Assembly (NCBI GenBank): GCA_903863885.1
Contig: CAIPEB010000688.1
Location: forward strand, 1-55,792
DNA: 55,792 nucleotides
Reading direction: 5' to 3'
Source: an uncultured Planctomycetaceae bacterium
GTDB lineage: Bacteria > Planctomycetota > Planctomycetia > Pirellulales > Pirellulaceae
In this document: piece after piece, positions 9,468 through 17,814 of the stretch
Layout: every line of letters begins with the position of its first letter
Numbering within the stretch: position 1 is the first letter of the stretch
Notes under the pieces: model-generated
The model's input: the letters and a program-made list of their open reading frames with translations, nothing else
Told to the model about the DNA's origin: nothing
The model's database searches: none
Program-made: the position numbers and the translations under genes

Positions 9468-10044
9468 GCAGCCGCGCATGGTCGGAAGCCGGTAGCCGGT
9501 AACGGCGGAGACCATGCAGATCCGTGTTCAATCCGTGGCCTCTTCCGACGCACCCTCCAGACTATCCGAGCGGTCATCGTTCCTGATTTACCGGATTTTT
9601 CCGGCGTGCGATGCGGTCGCATGCGGATCGCGGAAGATTCCAAAAACGGTTTGTGCAGAGCCGGTCAGCTGTCCGAAAAACCTTCGAGGCCGTGCGCAAA
9701 GCCCGCGCGATCGCGAAGAGCTTGCCGTCCGGGCGGTGACGTTTGCACGGATTTAAGCGACGGGCTCCGGTTCGTGACGCTCCGGAAGGCGAGCCGTTCC
9801 AAGCAGCTTGACACCTGTAACGAAATTCATGAGGATGCAGGTCGTGGTGTTTGTCGTGTGCACGCATCACATCCACCCACTCCACAACGAAGTCGCGAGG
9901 GATCGCGGCACCATGAGGCGGCGTTCGGGCATGGGGCGGATTGAGTCATTCAGACCTGGATCCTGAGCCCGAGAACCGAATCAGTCGTCTCTCTGCAGGT
10001 GATCATCCGGAGGGATTTCCCGCTCTCAGCACCCGAGGCATACC
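9468..10044. other. Gene-less 577-bp interval upstream of the hydrogenase operon
   Basis: No convincing coding region on either strand; the short open frames lack ribosome sites and recognisable domains. It opens with a short heptamer run (ggaagcc ggtagcc ggtaacggcgg, 9484-9507) and a doubled ATCCGTG repeat (9520-9547). The last part must hold the promoter of the hydrogenase operon, but I see no clear -35/-10 pair. A GAGG ribosome site at 10035-10038 precedes the ATG at 10045. Confidence 0.5.
9520..9547 (+). repeat. Dispersed doubled ATCCGTG repeat, copy D
   Basis: ATCCGTG, four bases, then ATCCGTGGCCTCTTCC. It is the copy closest to B and lies downstream of the DUF4173 gene. Confidence 0.65.
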
Positions 10045-10602
10045 ATGGTTCCCGAAGGCACCGCGTCCGCCGGTACGTCTTCTCCCCACCACTGCGAAAA
10101 CATCACCGACGAGGAACGTCTCGCGCAACTGGATGACGTTCTCAAGCAGTATTCCGCGGTCCCCGGAGCGCTGATTCCGGTGTTGCAGATCGCTCAGGCG
10201 ATCTTCGGCTACCTGCCCGAAATAGCGCTGCGCAAGATCAGTGTGGCGCTGAACAAGCCCTACAGCGAAGTGGCGGGAGTTGTCGGATTCTATTCGTTCT
10301 TTACCACGGTTCCGCGCGGGAAGCACATTGTGCGAGTCTGTCTCGGGACAGCGTGTTATGTGCGGGGGGGCAAGGAAGTGCTGGCTTCGCTGAAGCACGC
10401 ATTGGGGGTGGAGGTCGGCGAGACCACGCCCGATCAGGCATTTTCACTGGACGTCGGACGCTGCTTTGGCGCTTGCGGCATGGCGCCCGTCATCATGATT
10501 GACGACGACGTGCACCAGCGCGTGCGTCCGGCGCGGCTGCAGAAGATTCTGGAACAATACCGTGCGCCTTCGGCCGGGGCTGTGACTCGGGAGGAAGTAT
10601 GA
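10045..10602 (+). CDS. hydC: [2Fe-2S] thioredoxin-fold subunit of cytosolic [FeFe]-hydrogenase (HydC/NuoE-like)
   Basis: 185 residues, homologous in layout to NuoE and to the gamma subunit of trimeric electron-bifurcating hydrogenases. An N-terminal helical bundle (residues about 25-85) contains GYLPEIALRKIS and the family motif VVGFYSFF. The thioredoxin-like domain carries the four [2Fe-2S] ligands C99 (VCLGTAC), C104, C140 (CFGAC) and C144. It should pass electrons between the flavin of the NuoF-like partner and the iron-sulfur chain. The start is supported by GAGG six bases upstream. Its last four bases (ATGA) overlap the next start, so translation is probably coupled. The NuoE role is firm; the hydC name follows from the two downstream genes. 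Confidence 0.88.
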   Translation: MVPEGTASAGTSSPHHCENITDEERLAQLDDVLKQYSAVPGALIPVLQIAQAIFGYLPEIALRKISVALNKPYSEVAGVVGFYSFFTTVPRGKHIVRVCLGTACYVRGGKEVLASLKHALGVEVGETTPDQAFSLDVGRCFGACGMAPVIMIDDDVHQRVRPARLQKILEQYRAPSAGAVTREEV

Positions 10603-13600
10603 CGAAGAGGCTTGCCAATCTCGCTCAACTGTCTGCTCTTCGCGATGAGGTCCGGCAGCGGGAAGTCGACAGCCGTCAGCAGGGTCAGTCGCTGATCCGG
10701 ATCTGTTACGGGGCCAGTTGCATTGCGTCCGGTTCGCGCCGGGTAAAGCAGGCGCTGGACAATGCCTTGCAGCGGCAGGGCATTCAGCGCAAAGCGCGTC
10801 TGCGCGAAGTGGGTTGCATGGGGCCCTGTTCGGGCGGTCCGGCTGTGATGATCGACGACGTGTTTTACGAAAACGTGCGGCCCGAGGACTGCAACGAGCT
10901 GATCAGCGAGCACCTAGGCCGCGGGCGTGTGCTGGCCAGACTCACGCACAAGCGTCCGGACGGCCGTCACATCTCGAAACGCGAGGATGTGGATTTCTTC
11001 CGCCGCCAGACCAAGATCGTGCTGGAACGATGCGGCACGATTGATCCGCAGCGCATCGAGGAGTACATCGGCGCGGATGGCTACCAGGCGCTGGCCAAGG
11101 CGCTGCAGCTGAAGGATGCCGACGCGGTTGTGGCCGAACTCAAGGAGTCCGGGCTGCGCGGGCGCGGCGGTGCCGGCTTCGCGACGTGGCGCAAGTGGGA
11201 CTTCACGCGCCGTGCCGAGGGTGCGGACAAGTTCGTGGTCTGCAACGCGGACGAAGGCGACCCGGGCGCGTTCATGGATCGCAGCGTGCTCGAAGGCGAT
11301 CCGCACGCGGTCATCGAGGGGATGCTGATCGCTGCCTACGTGATCGGGGCTTCGCGCGGGTTCATCTATGTGCGGGCCGAGTATCCGCTGGCCGTCGAGC
11401 GACTGAAGATCGCGTTGTCCCAGGCTCGCGAGTGCGGACTGCTGGGCAGCGACATTCTCGGTTCGGGCTTCGATTTCGACCTGGAAATCCGCATGGGTTC
11501 GGGTGCGTTCGTCTGCGGCGAAGAGACGGCGCTGATGACGTCGATCGAGGGCAATCGCGGCGAACCCCGTCCGCGTCCGCCGTTCCCCGCGCAGAAGGGT
11601 CTGTGGGGACGTCCGACGCTGTTGAACAACGTTGAAACGTACGCCAACGTGCCGACGATTATTCTCCGGGGCGGCAAATGGTACGCCAGTCACGGCACGC
11701 CGCGCAGCAAGGGGACGAAAGTCTTTGCGCTGGCAGGCACGATCAAGAACTCGGGACTGGTGGAAGTTCCCATCGGCATGCCGCTGGGCGATCTGATCTA
11801 CGACGTCGGCGGAGGGATTCCGGCCGGCAAGGAGTTCAAGGCCGCGCAGATGGGCGGGCCTTCGGGCGGCTGCATTCCCAAGCAGCACCTCGACGTGCCG
11901 CTCGACTACGAATCGCTTTCGGAACTCGGCGCGATCATGGGTTCCGGCGGTCTGATCGTGATGGACGAGGACAGCTGCATGGTGGACGTGGCCCGGTTCT
12001 TCCTGGAGTTTGTCCAGGAGGAGTCGTGCGGCAAGTGCGTTCCCTGCCGCGTTGGGACCAAACGGATGCTGGAGATTCTCAATCGGATCTGCGACGGCAA
12101 GGGCGAAGAAGCCGACGTGGACCAGCTGATCCATCTGGGCGAGATGATCAAGGAGACTTCGCTGTGCGGACTCGGCCAGACGGCGCCCAATCCCGTGCTG
12201 TCCACGATCCGGCATTTCGGCAATGAGTATGTGGAGCACATCCGCGACAAGCACTGCCGTGCGGGCGTGTGCCCGTCGCTGGTGTACGCGCCGTGCTCCA
12301 GTGCCTGCCCGGCGAACGTGGATATTCCCGGGTACGTGTCGCTCGTGGCCGAGAAGCGTTACGCCGAGGCCCTGCAGCTGCACCGGCAGCGCAATCCGTT
12401 CCCGGCGATCTGTTCGCGCGTCTGTTTCCACACGTGCGAGGACAAGTGCCGACGATCGACGCTGGACGAGCCGGTTTCGATCCGCGGCGTCAAGCGGTTC
12501 ATGGTCGACCAGGAAGTCACGATTCAACTGCCCGAGGTGCGCGAGAATCCGGAAAACGCGCGGCGCAAGATCGAGATCATCGGCGCCGGACCGGCGGGGC
12601 TGGCGTGTGCATACTTCCTGGCCCGCATGGGATATCAGCCGAAGATTTACGAAGCCGAACCGCGGCCCGGGGGAATGCTTGTCCAGGCGATTCCGGCCTA
12701 CCGGCTGCCGCGCGAAATCGTGGCCCGCGAAGTTCGCATGATCGAGAATCTCGGAGTGGAAATCCTGACCGAGAAGAAGCTCGGCCGCGACTTCACGCTG
12801 AAGTCGTTGCGCGCCCAGGGGTGCGAAGCGCTGTTCCTCTCGGTCGGAGCTCCGCTGGGAGTGGGACTGAACATTCCGGGCGAGAACGCGCGGGGCATCA
12901 CCGATGCGCTCAGCTTCCTTCGCACTTACAATCTGCGGGGTTCGGCGCGGGTCGGAAAGAACGTCGTCGTGATCGGTGGCGGCAACTCCGCCATCGACGC
13001 GGCCCGGACGGCCGTGCGTCTGGGAGCCGAGCAGGTCACCGTGGTCTATCGCCGCAGCCGCGAGGTCATGCCGGCTTACAAGGAGGAAATCGAAGAGGCC
13101 CTGCACGAGGGAGTGAAGCTCCAGGTGCTCACAGCGCCGACCGAGGTCGTCGTTGAACACGGTCAGGTCGCGGCCATCCGCTGCCAGACCGTGCGTCTGG
13201 GGTCATTCGATCGAACCGGGCGGCGGCGCCCGGAGGAAAGCGGCGATTCGTTCCTTATTCCCGCGGATCAGGTGCTGGTCGCAATCGGACAGGCTCTCGA
13301 GCCGCAGCGGTTCTGCGATGAACTGATCCTGGAGACTCGGAGCGGCGGACTGCTCGTTGCCGATCCGGTCACGGGGCAGACATCGCACAAGTGGATCTTC
13401 GCGGGAGGCGACGCCGTGAGCGGGCCTTCTTCGGTCGTCGAAGCCGTTGCCGCCGGCGAACGCGCGGCGGTCGGCATCGATCGTTATCTGACGGGCCGCG
13501 AACACGCATTCTGGCGCGAACTGAACGAGGTGGACACGTTCTACGATCCGGATGCGGAGCCATCGGATCTGGCGCGCGAAAGTCTGCCGCTCATTCCCGT

Positions 13601-13760
13601 CGAACGAAGACGCAACAATTTTGACGAAGTCGAGCAGCCCTGGCGGGAACCGGTTGCGGTCCGACAGGCGCAACGCTGCTTGCGATGCGATTACGGCCGC
13701 CGATGCAACGGCGAAACGGAAGCCGTCCACGTGGGCGAAACGATCACGAAGAAAAGGTGA
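10599..13760 (+). CDS. hydB: HydB/NuoF-like subunit fused to a GltD/NfnB-like NAD(P)H flavoprotein
   Basis: 1053 residues, much longer than an ordinary HydB (about 600). In order: a thioredoxin-like [2Fe-2S] domain (about 30-115; C36, C41, C73, C77); a NuoF core binding FMN and NADH with RGRGGAGFATWRKW at about 187 and VCNADEGDPGAF; an SLBB-like region; and a [4Fe-4S] site C477-x2-C480-x2-C483 with C523 in CGLGQ. Where normal HydB continues from HCPAGVC into ferredoxin clusters, this protein has HCRAGVCPSL and then a GltD-type module. That module has a Cys-rich helical domain (CSSACPANVDIPGY near 565, CSRVCFHTCEDKC near 603), an FAD Rossmann motif IIGAGPAGLACAYF near 660 and an NAD(P) Rossmann motif VVIGGGNSAIDAA near 788. 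CLRCDYG lies near the end. I infer a hydrogenase that can use two nicotinamide sites; cofactor preference cannot be read from the sequence. Confidence 0.88.
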   Translation: MTKRLANLAQLSALRDEVRQREVDSRQQGQSLIRICYGASCIASGSRRVKQALDNALQRQGIQRKARLREVGCMGPCSGGPAVMIDDVFYENVRPEDCNELISEHLGRGRVLARLTHKRPDGRHISKREDVDFFRRQTKIVLERCGTIDPQRIEEYIGADGYQALAKALQLKDADAVVAELKESGLRGRGGAGFATWRKWDFTRRAEGADKFVVCNADEGDPGAFMDRSVLEGDPHAVIEGMLIAAYVIGASRGFIYVRAEYPLAVERLKIALSQARECGLLGSDILGSGFDFDLEIRMGSGAFVCGEETALMTSIEGNRGEPRPRPPFPAQKGLWGRPTLLNNVETYANVPTIILRGGKWYASHGTPRSKGTKVFALAGTIKNSGLVEVPIGMPLGDLIYDVGGGIPAGKEFKAAQMGGPSGGCIPKQHLDVPLDYESLSELGAIMGSGGLIVMDEDSCMVDVARFFLEFVQEESCGKCVPCRVGTKRMLEILNRICDGKGEEADVDQLIHLGEMIKETSLCGLGQTAPNPVLSTIRHFGNEYVEHIRDKHCRAGVCPSLVYAPCSSACPANVDIPGYVSLVAEKRYAEALQLHRQRNPFPAICSRVCFHTCEDKCRRSTLDEPVSIRGVKRFMVDQEVTIQLPEVRENPENARRKIEIIGAGPAGLACAYFLARMGYQPKIYEAEPRPGGMLVQAIPAYRLPREIVAREVRMIENLGVEILTEKKLGRDFTLKSLRAQGCEALFLSVGAPLGVGLNIPGENARGITDALSFLRTYNLRGSARVGKNVVVIGGGNSAIDAARTAVRLGAEQVTVVYRRSREVMPAYKEEIEEALHEGVKLQVLTAPTEVVVEHGQVAAIRCQTVRLGSFDRTGRRRPEESGDSFLIPADQVLVAIGQALEPQRFCDELILETRSGGLLVADPVTGQTSHKWIFAGGDAVSGPSSVVEAVAAGERAAVGIDRYLTGREHAFWRELNEVDTFYDPDAEPSDLARESLPLIPVERRRNNFDEVEQPWREPVAVRQAQRCLRCDYGRRCNGETEAVHVGETITKKR

Positions 13761-13770
13761 TGCGCAAGTC

Positions 13771-15543
13771 ATGATCCACCTGACGATCAACAATATTCCG
13801 GTCGAGGTGCCAGAGGGAACGACCATCCTTCGCGCGGCCAGCCTGGTCAACATCCACATCCCGACGCTCTGCTACGTCGAGCGGCTGCAGGCCATCGGCG
13901 CGTGCCGCGTGTGCGTCGTGGAAGTGGAAGGCGCGCGCAACCTGGTCGCGTCCTGCTCGATGCCGGTCAGCGAGGGAATGAAGGTGAGCACGAGCACCCG
14001 GCGCGTGCGCGAGTACCGCCGCATGGTGCTCGAACTGCTGATCTCGGAGCATGACGGCGAATGCCAGACGTGCGATCGGCGCGAGGACTGCGAGTTGCAG
14101 GCCCTGTCTTCGGAGGTCGGGGTCCGCACCGTCACGTATCGGGGCGAGCGGACGCGTAAACGCATCGACACTTCGACGCCCGCACTGGTCCGCGACAACG
14201 GCAAGTGCATCAAGTGCCGCCGCTGCGTCAGCGTCTGTGCCGAGACGCAGCACGTCGGCGCTCTGTGGGCTCAGGGCCGCGGCTTTGACACGGCGATCGG
14301 TCCGGCGTTCAATCGGGATCTGAGTTCGATCGCCTGCGTTCAGTGCGGTCAATGTGCCGCGGTGTGTCCGGTGGGCGCGATCACCGAACGGGATCACATC
14401 GATTCCGTGTGGAGCGCGCTGGATGATCCGGACAAGTTTGTTGTGGTCCAGACCGCGCCCGCAATCCGTGCGGCACTCGGCGAGTGTTTCGGATACGCGC
14501 CCGGCACGCTGGTGACCGGCAAGATGGTGGCGGCCCTGCGCCGGCTGGGATTCAATGCGGTCTTCGACACGAATTTTGCCGCGGATTTGACCATTCTCGA
14601 GGAAGGAACGGAGCTGCTGACGCGACTGAAGAAACAGCTCGTCGACGGCCAGCACGCCGCGCTGCCGATGTTCACCAGCTGTTCACCCGGCTGGATTCTG
14701 TACATGGAGTACTTCCACGCGGATATGCTGCCGCATCTGTCCAGCTGCAAGTCTCCGCAGCAGATGTTCGGCGCGGTGGCCAAGACGTACTATGCCGACA
14801 AGCTGAATCTCCGTCCTGAGCAGATCTTCGTTGCGTCGGTCATGCCCTGCACGGCGAAGAAATACGAATGCCAGCGCCCGGAGATGAAAGCCAGCGGAAG
14901 TCGCGATGTCGATGCCGTGCTGACGACCCGTGAGCTGGGCAAGATGATCCGCGCCGCGGGCATCGACTTTGCCAATCTTGCCGATGAGGAAATGGATGCG
15001 CCGCTGGGCCTCTCGTCCGGTGCCGCCGACATTTTCGCCAACACGGGCGGCGTGATGGAGGCCGCGCTGCGCACGGTCTACGAAGTGGTGACCGGCCGGC
15101 CGCTGCCCGCGGAAAACCTGCACGTCACGCCGATCGCAGGTCTGCAGAATGTCAAGGAAGCGTCGCTGAAGATCGAGGGCGCTCAGCCGGATTGGTCGTT
15201 CCTGGAGGGCGTCACGGTGAACGTGGCCGTGGCCCACGGTCTGGCGAATGCCGAACAGGTTATCGAGGCCGTTCGGCTCGGGAAACGCAAGTATCACTTT
15301 GTCGAAGTGATGACGTGTCCCGGCGGATGCATCGGCGGCGGCGGCCAGCCGAGATTCACCAACGACGACGTGCGCAAGGCCCGCATCGGAGCGATCTATC
15401 GGGAGGACGAAGGCAAGGAACTGCGCAAGTCGCACGAGAACCCCAGCCTGGCGAAGCTCTATCACGACTTCCTCGGCAAACCGCTGGGTGAAAAGTCGCA
15501 CAAACTGCTTCACACGCTGTATCGCACCCGCGACTCGGTGTAA
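13771..15543 (+). CDS. hydA: [FeFe]-hydrogenase catalytic subunit (HydA, bifurcating-type modular form)
   Basis: 590 residues from ATG at 13771; in-frame sequence upstream is the end of hydB in another frame. It catalyses reversible H2 oxidation / proton reduction in the cytoplasm (no signal peptide). Modules: plant-type [2Fe-2S] domain (1-80); His-Cys3 [4Fe-4S] site HDGECQTCDRREDC near 94-107; two [4Fe-4S] clusters, CIKCRRCVSVC near 146 and CVQCGQCAAVCP near 188; then the H-cluster domain. Its three signatures are L1 TSCSPGW (C304), L2 MPCTAKKYE (C360) and L3 EVMTCPGGCIGGGGQP (C516, C520). L1 has Ser where many studied enzymes have a second Cys. The C-terminus GKPLGEKSHKLLHT is typical of the small-subunit-like tail. 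It is last in the operon and convergent with aspartase. No HydE/F/G maturases lie in the window, so they must be encoded elsewhere if the enzyme is active. Confidence 0.93.
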   Translation: MIHLTINNIPVEVPEGTTILRAASLVNIHIPTLCYVERLQAIGACRVCVVEVEGARNLVASCSMPVSEGMKVSTSTRRVREYRRMVLELLISEHDGECQTCDRREDCELQALSSEVGVRTVTYRGERTRKRIDTSTPALVRDNGKCIKCRRCVSVCAETQHVGALWAQGRGFDTAIGPAFNRDLSSIACVQCGQCAAVCPVGAITERDHIDSVWSALDDPDKFVVVQTAPAIRAALGECFGYAPGTLVTGKMVAALRRLGFNAVFDTNFAADLTILEEGTELLTRLKKQLVDGQHAALPMFTSCSPGWILYMEYFHADMLPHLSSCKSPQQMFGAVAKTYYADKLNLRPEQIFVASVMPCTAKKYECQRPEMKASGSRDVDAVLTTRELGKMIRAAGIDFANLADEEMDAPLGLSSGAADIFANTGGVMEAALRTVYEVVTGRPLPAENLHVTPIAGLQNVKEASLKIEGAQPDWSFLEGVTVNVAVAHGLANAEQVIEAVRLGKRKYHFVEVMTCPGGCIGGGGQPRFTNDDVRKARIGAIYREDEGKELRKSHENPSLAKLYHDFLGKPLGEKSHKLLHTLYRTRDSV

Positions 15544-16034
15544 GCGAGCGATTAGGTGATTGCGGGTTCAGGCCCCTGCCCTTCAACGATGCGCTGCGGC
15601 ACTATGCACGCTGCGCGAAGCGGGGCTGATACTTCCTCCTCCCGCGCGACGGAGAATCGAAAGCGAAAGGGCACGAGCCTTCGGGGAGAATAACTGGCTT
15701 TTCGCCTGACGCTGCGCCCGGAAGACCGTCCACGGAACTCGTTCACGCTCGTTGCCGATCCTCCCGCAGGGGTCGAGCGGTCTAGAAGTAGTTGCACCGT
15801 CGTGATTCATGCTTCACTCTCCCTCTGGGAGAGTCGGGCCGAAGGCCCGGAGAGGGCTGCCGCGCCGCTAGTCGCAGAATTCACGACTAGTTCGGAAGAC
15901 CCTCCCCGACCGCTACGCGGCCGACCCTCCCGCAAGCGGGCGGGTGAATCCAAGTCGTTATGTCCAAATGGTTGCTAAACCGCACGACCTCCGCACGCGG
16001 GATAGTAAAGTCGTAACCGCCGCTTGCTTGTTTC
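15544..16034. other. Gene-less interval with REP-like hairpins between convergent hydA and aspA
   Basis: 491 bp without a supported gene. Its right half (15817-15948) is a chain of short hairpins described separately. The left half is GC-rich with no recognised signal. No U-tract terminator was seen on either strand. Confidence 0.6.
15817..15948. repeat. REP-like cluster of intergenic hairpins
   Basis: Five short dyads follow in series. CTCTCCC-tct-GGGAGAG (15817-15833). GGGCC-gaa-GGCCC (15836-15848). CTAGTCG-9 nt-CGACTAG (15868-15890). CCGC-tac-GCGG (15910-15920). CCCGC-aa-GCGGG (15929-15940). The phrases CTCTCCCTCTGGGAGAG and CCTCCCGCAAGCGGG are of the kind seen in high-copy intergenic REP-type elements in many bacteria. 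The position between two convergent genes fits that. Confidence 0.65.
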
Positions 16035-17441
16035 TCATTCGCGGCGGGAGCCCAGACTGGTGACTGCTTCCGGCGCGATCGCCCGGTCGAATTGTTCCCC
16101 GGTGAGCAGGCCGCTGGCGATCGCCGCGTCACGGATCGAACAGCCCGTCGACTCGGCTTCGCGTGCGATTTGCTGTGCCGCTTCGTATCCGACCAGATCC
16201 ACAATCGCCGTAACGGTCGCGGTTGCCCCGTCGACCCGTTGCCGGCACTGATCGGAATTCGCTTCGATACCGCGGACGCAGAGCGACTCGAAGAGATGGC
16301 ATGCGTGCCTGGCCAGTTCGAGGTTGTTCAGCAGGCAGTCGGCGACGAGCGGCAGGAACTGGTTGAGTTCCAGATTGCCGAGCGAGGCCGCGCTGGTCAG
16401 CGTCTGGTCCTGGCCCTGCATCATCAGGGCCGCCTGCCCGACAGCTTCGGGGATGACCGGATTGATCTTGCCGGGCATGATCGAGGAACCGGCCTGCCGC
16501 GGCGGCAAGGAAATTTCTCCGATTCCAGCGTGCGGTCCCGAAGCCAGCAACCGCAGGTCGTTGCTGATCTTCAGCAGGTTGGCGGACAGCGCCCGCAGAA
16601 TGCCGCTGACCTCGACGAATACGTCCGCGTTCTGGGTGGCGTCGATCAGGTTCTCGGCGCGTGCGAGCCCCATGCCGGTGATCTGCTGCAGGTGATCGAC
16701 GACGCGGAATATGTACTGCCTCGGCGCACCGAGGCCGGTGCCGATTGCCGTGCCACCGAGCGGCACGACGCGCAGGCGTTCCTCGCATTTGTAAATCCGC
16801 CAGCGGTCACGCGCGAACGCTTCCGCATACGCGCCCATCGATCGGCCCAGTGTGGTGAGAACCGCATCCTGCAACTGAGTGCGTCCGACCTTGACAATAT
16901 TGGCGAATTCGTGCTCCTTCCGCTGGAACGAGTCCACCAGCGTGGTGACAGTGCGTTCGAGTTTGCGAAGCAGGTCGATCGCTGCGATCCGCAGTGCGGT
17001 TGGATAGGTGTCGTTGGTGGATTGGTACCGGTTCACATCGTTGAGCGGGTGGAACGTTTCATAGTCGGCCAGCGGCCGGCCGAGAAGTTGCAGGGCACGA
17101 TTGGCGAGCACTTCGTTGACATTCATATTCGTCGACGTTCCCGCGCCCCCCTGCAGCGCATCAACGACGATGTGCTGGTCGAGCAACCCCTCAGACATTT
17201 CCCGGCAGGCCTGCTCGAGTGCGCCGAAGCGTTGCTCGTCCCAGTTGCCCAATTCAAAAATCGTCTGCGCGCAGGCCTGTTTGACGAAGCCATATGCATG
17301 AATCAAGTGCGCATTGATGCGTCGGCCGCTGAGCGGAAAATTCTGCAGCGCCCGCTGCGTGTGGATTCCGTACAGCGCCGCGGCTGGGACCTGGAGTGAG
17401 CCAAGCAGATCCGATTCGGTTCTGAAATCGCCGGGGGACAT
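16035..17441 (-). CDS. aspA: Aspartate ammonia-lyase (aspartase)
   Basis: 468 residues from ATG at 17441, the normal length for aspartase. It converts L-aspartate to fumarate and ammonia in the cytosol. The start fits the family: RTESDLLGSLQVPAAALYG lines up with the conserved N-terminus, and upstream codons run through a heptamer repeat. LQGGAGTSTNMNVNEVLANR is the substrate-binding region. The flexible catalytic loop GSSIMPGKINPVIPE lies at about 320-334. The PVIPE ending fits aspartase (NPVVPE) better than class II fumarase (NPTQCE), although MPGK is closer to fumarase, so fumarase or a related lyase is the alternative. It is single-gene and convergent with the hydrogenase operon. No strong ribosome site is visible. 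Confidence 0.85.
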   Translation of the reverse strand: MSPGDFRTESDLLGSLQVPAAALYGIHTQRALQNFPLSGRRINAHLIHAYGFVKQACAQTIFELGNWDEQRFGALEQACREMSEGLLDQHIVVDALQGGAGTSTNMNVNEVLANRALQLLGRPLADYETFHPLNDVNRYQSTNDTYPTALRIAAIDLLRKLERTVTTLVDSFQRKEHEFANIVKVGRTQLQDAVLTTLGRSMGAYAEAFARDRWRIYKCEERLRVVPLGGTAIGTGLGAPRQYIFRVVDHLQQITGMGLARAENLIDATQNADVFVEVSGILRALSANLLKISNDLRLLASGPHAGIGEISLPPRQAGSSIMPGKINPVIPEAVGQAALMMQGQDQTLTSAASLGNLELNQFLPLVADCLLNNLELARHACHLFESLCVRGIEANSDQCRQRVDGATATVTAIVDLVGYEAAQQIAREAESTGCSIRDAAIASGLLTGEQFDRAIAPEAVTSLGSRRE

Positions 17442-17814
17442 TGGGGACCGTGATGGAGTTGGTGGACGGTAATCCGGTAGTCGGTAATGGCGGTAGTCGG
17501 TAGCCAGTGGTCGGTAGTCGAGTTGTGTTGTTTGTACTTTCGACATTTCTTGGGCTCTGAGCAAGACGTCGAGCGACGCGGGTCGGCTGCCGCGGGCAGC
17601 TTGCCGGCCCGTGTTTGATGCTGACTGACTGCCGCCCCGCATTGACTTGCAGGAGCCGGGGTCGTGTGGACCGGGGTGCGAGAAAAACGCACGGCGGCCC
17701 GGTGCGACGGGTTTCTCGTTGAAGAATGGCGGCAAAGTGCTTAGGATTACGCGCGCCGGTGCATATCCAGATTCTCATTTCGCCGAACCGCATCCATGCC
17801 ATTGGGGACAACGA
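17442..17814. other. Divergent intergenic region between aspA and the beta-propeller gene
   Basis: 373 bp with no supported gene. It holds a heptamer array (17468-17520) next to the aspA start and GC-rich sequence after it. It must contain promoters in both directions, but none could be picked out. Confidence 0.5.
17468..17520 (+). repeat. Degenerate heptamer array of ggtagtc type
   Basis: Units read ggtaatcc, ggtagtc, ggtaatggc, ggtagtc, ggtagcca, gtggtc, ggtagtc. The exact heptamer GGTAGTC occurs three times in 53 bases. A shorter relative with GGTAGCC lies at 9484-9507. Confidence 0.7.

Noticed and set aside
9514-9944. Small frames upstream of the hydrogenase operon
   Set aside because: One begins inside a dispersed repeat; none has a family match or a ribosome site.
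12269-13156. A possible break separating HydB and the GltD module
   Set aside because: The main frame is continuous from 10599 to 13760 with conserved motifs on both sides, so it is a real fusion in this assembly.
10914-13160. A 748-codon open frame on the minus strand
   Set aside because: Antisense to the HydB fusion gene, with no recognisable domain.
16092-17399. A 435-codon open frame on the plus strand
   Set aside because: It is antisense to aspartase, whose motifs are unmistakable; no domain or ribosome site supports it.
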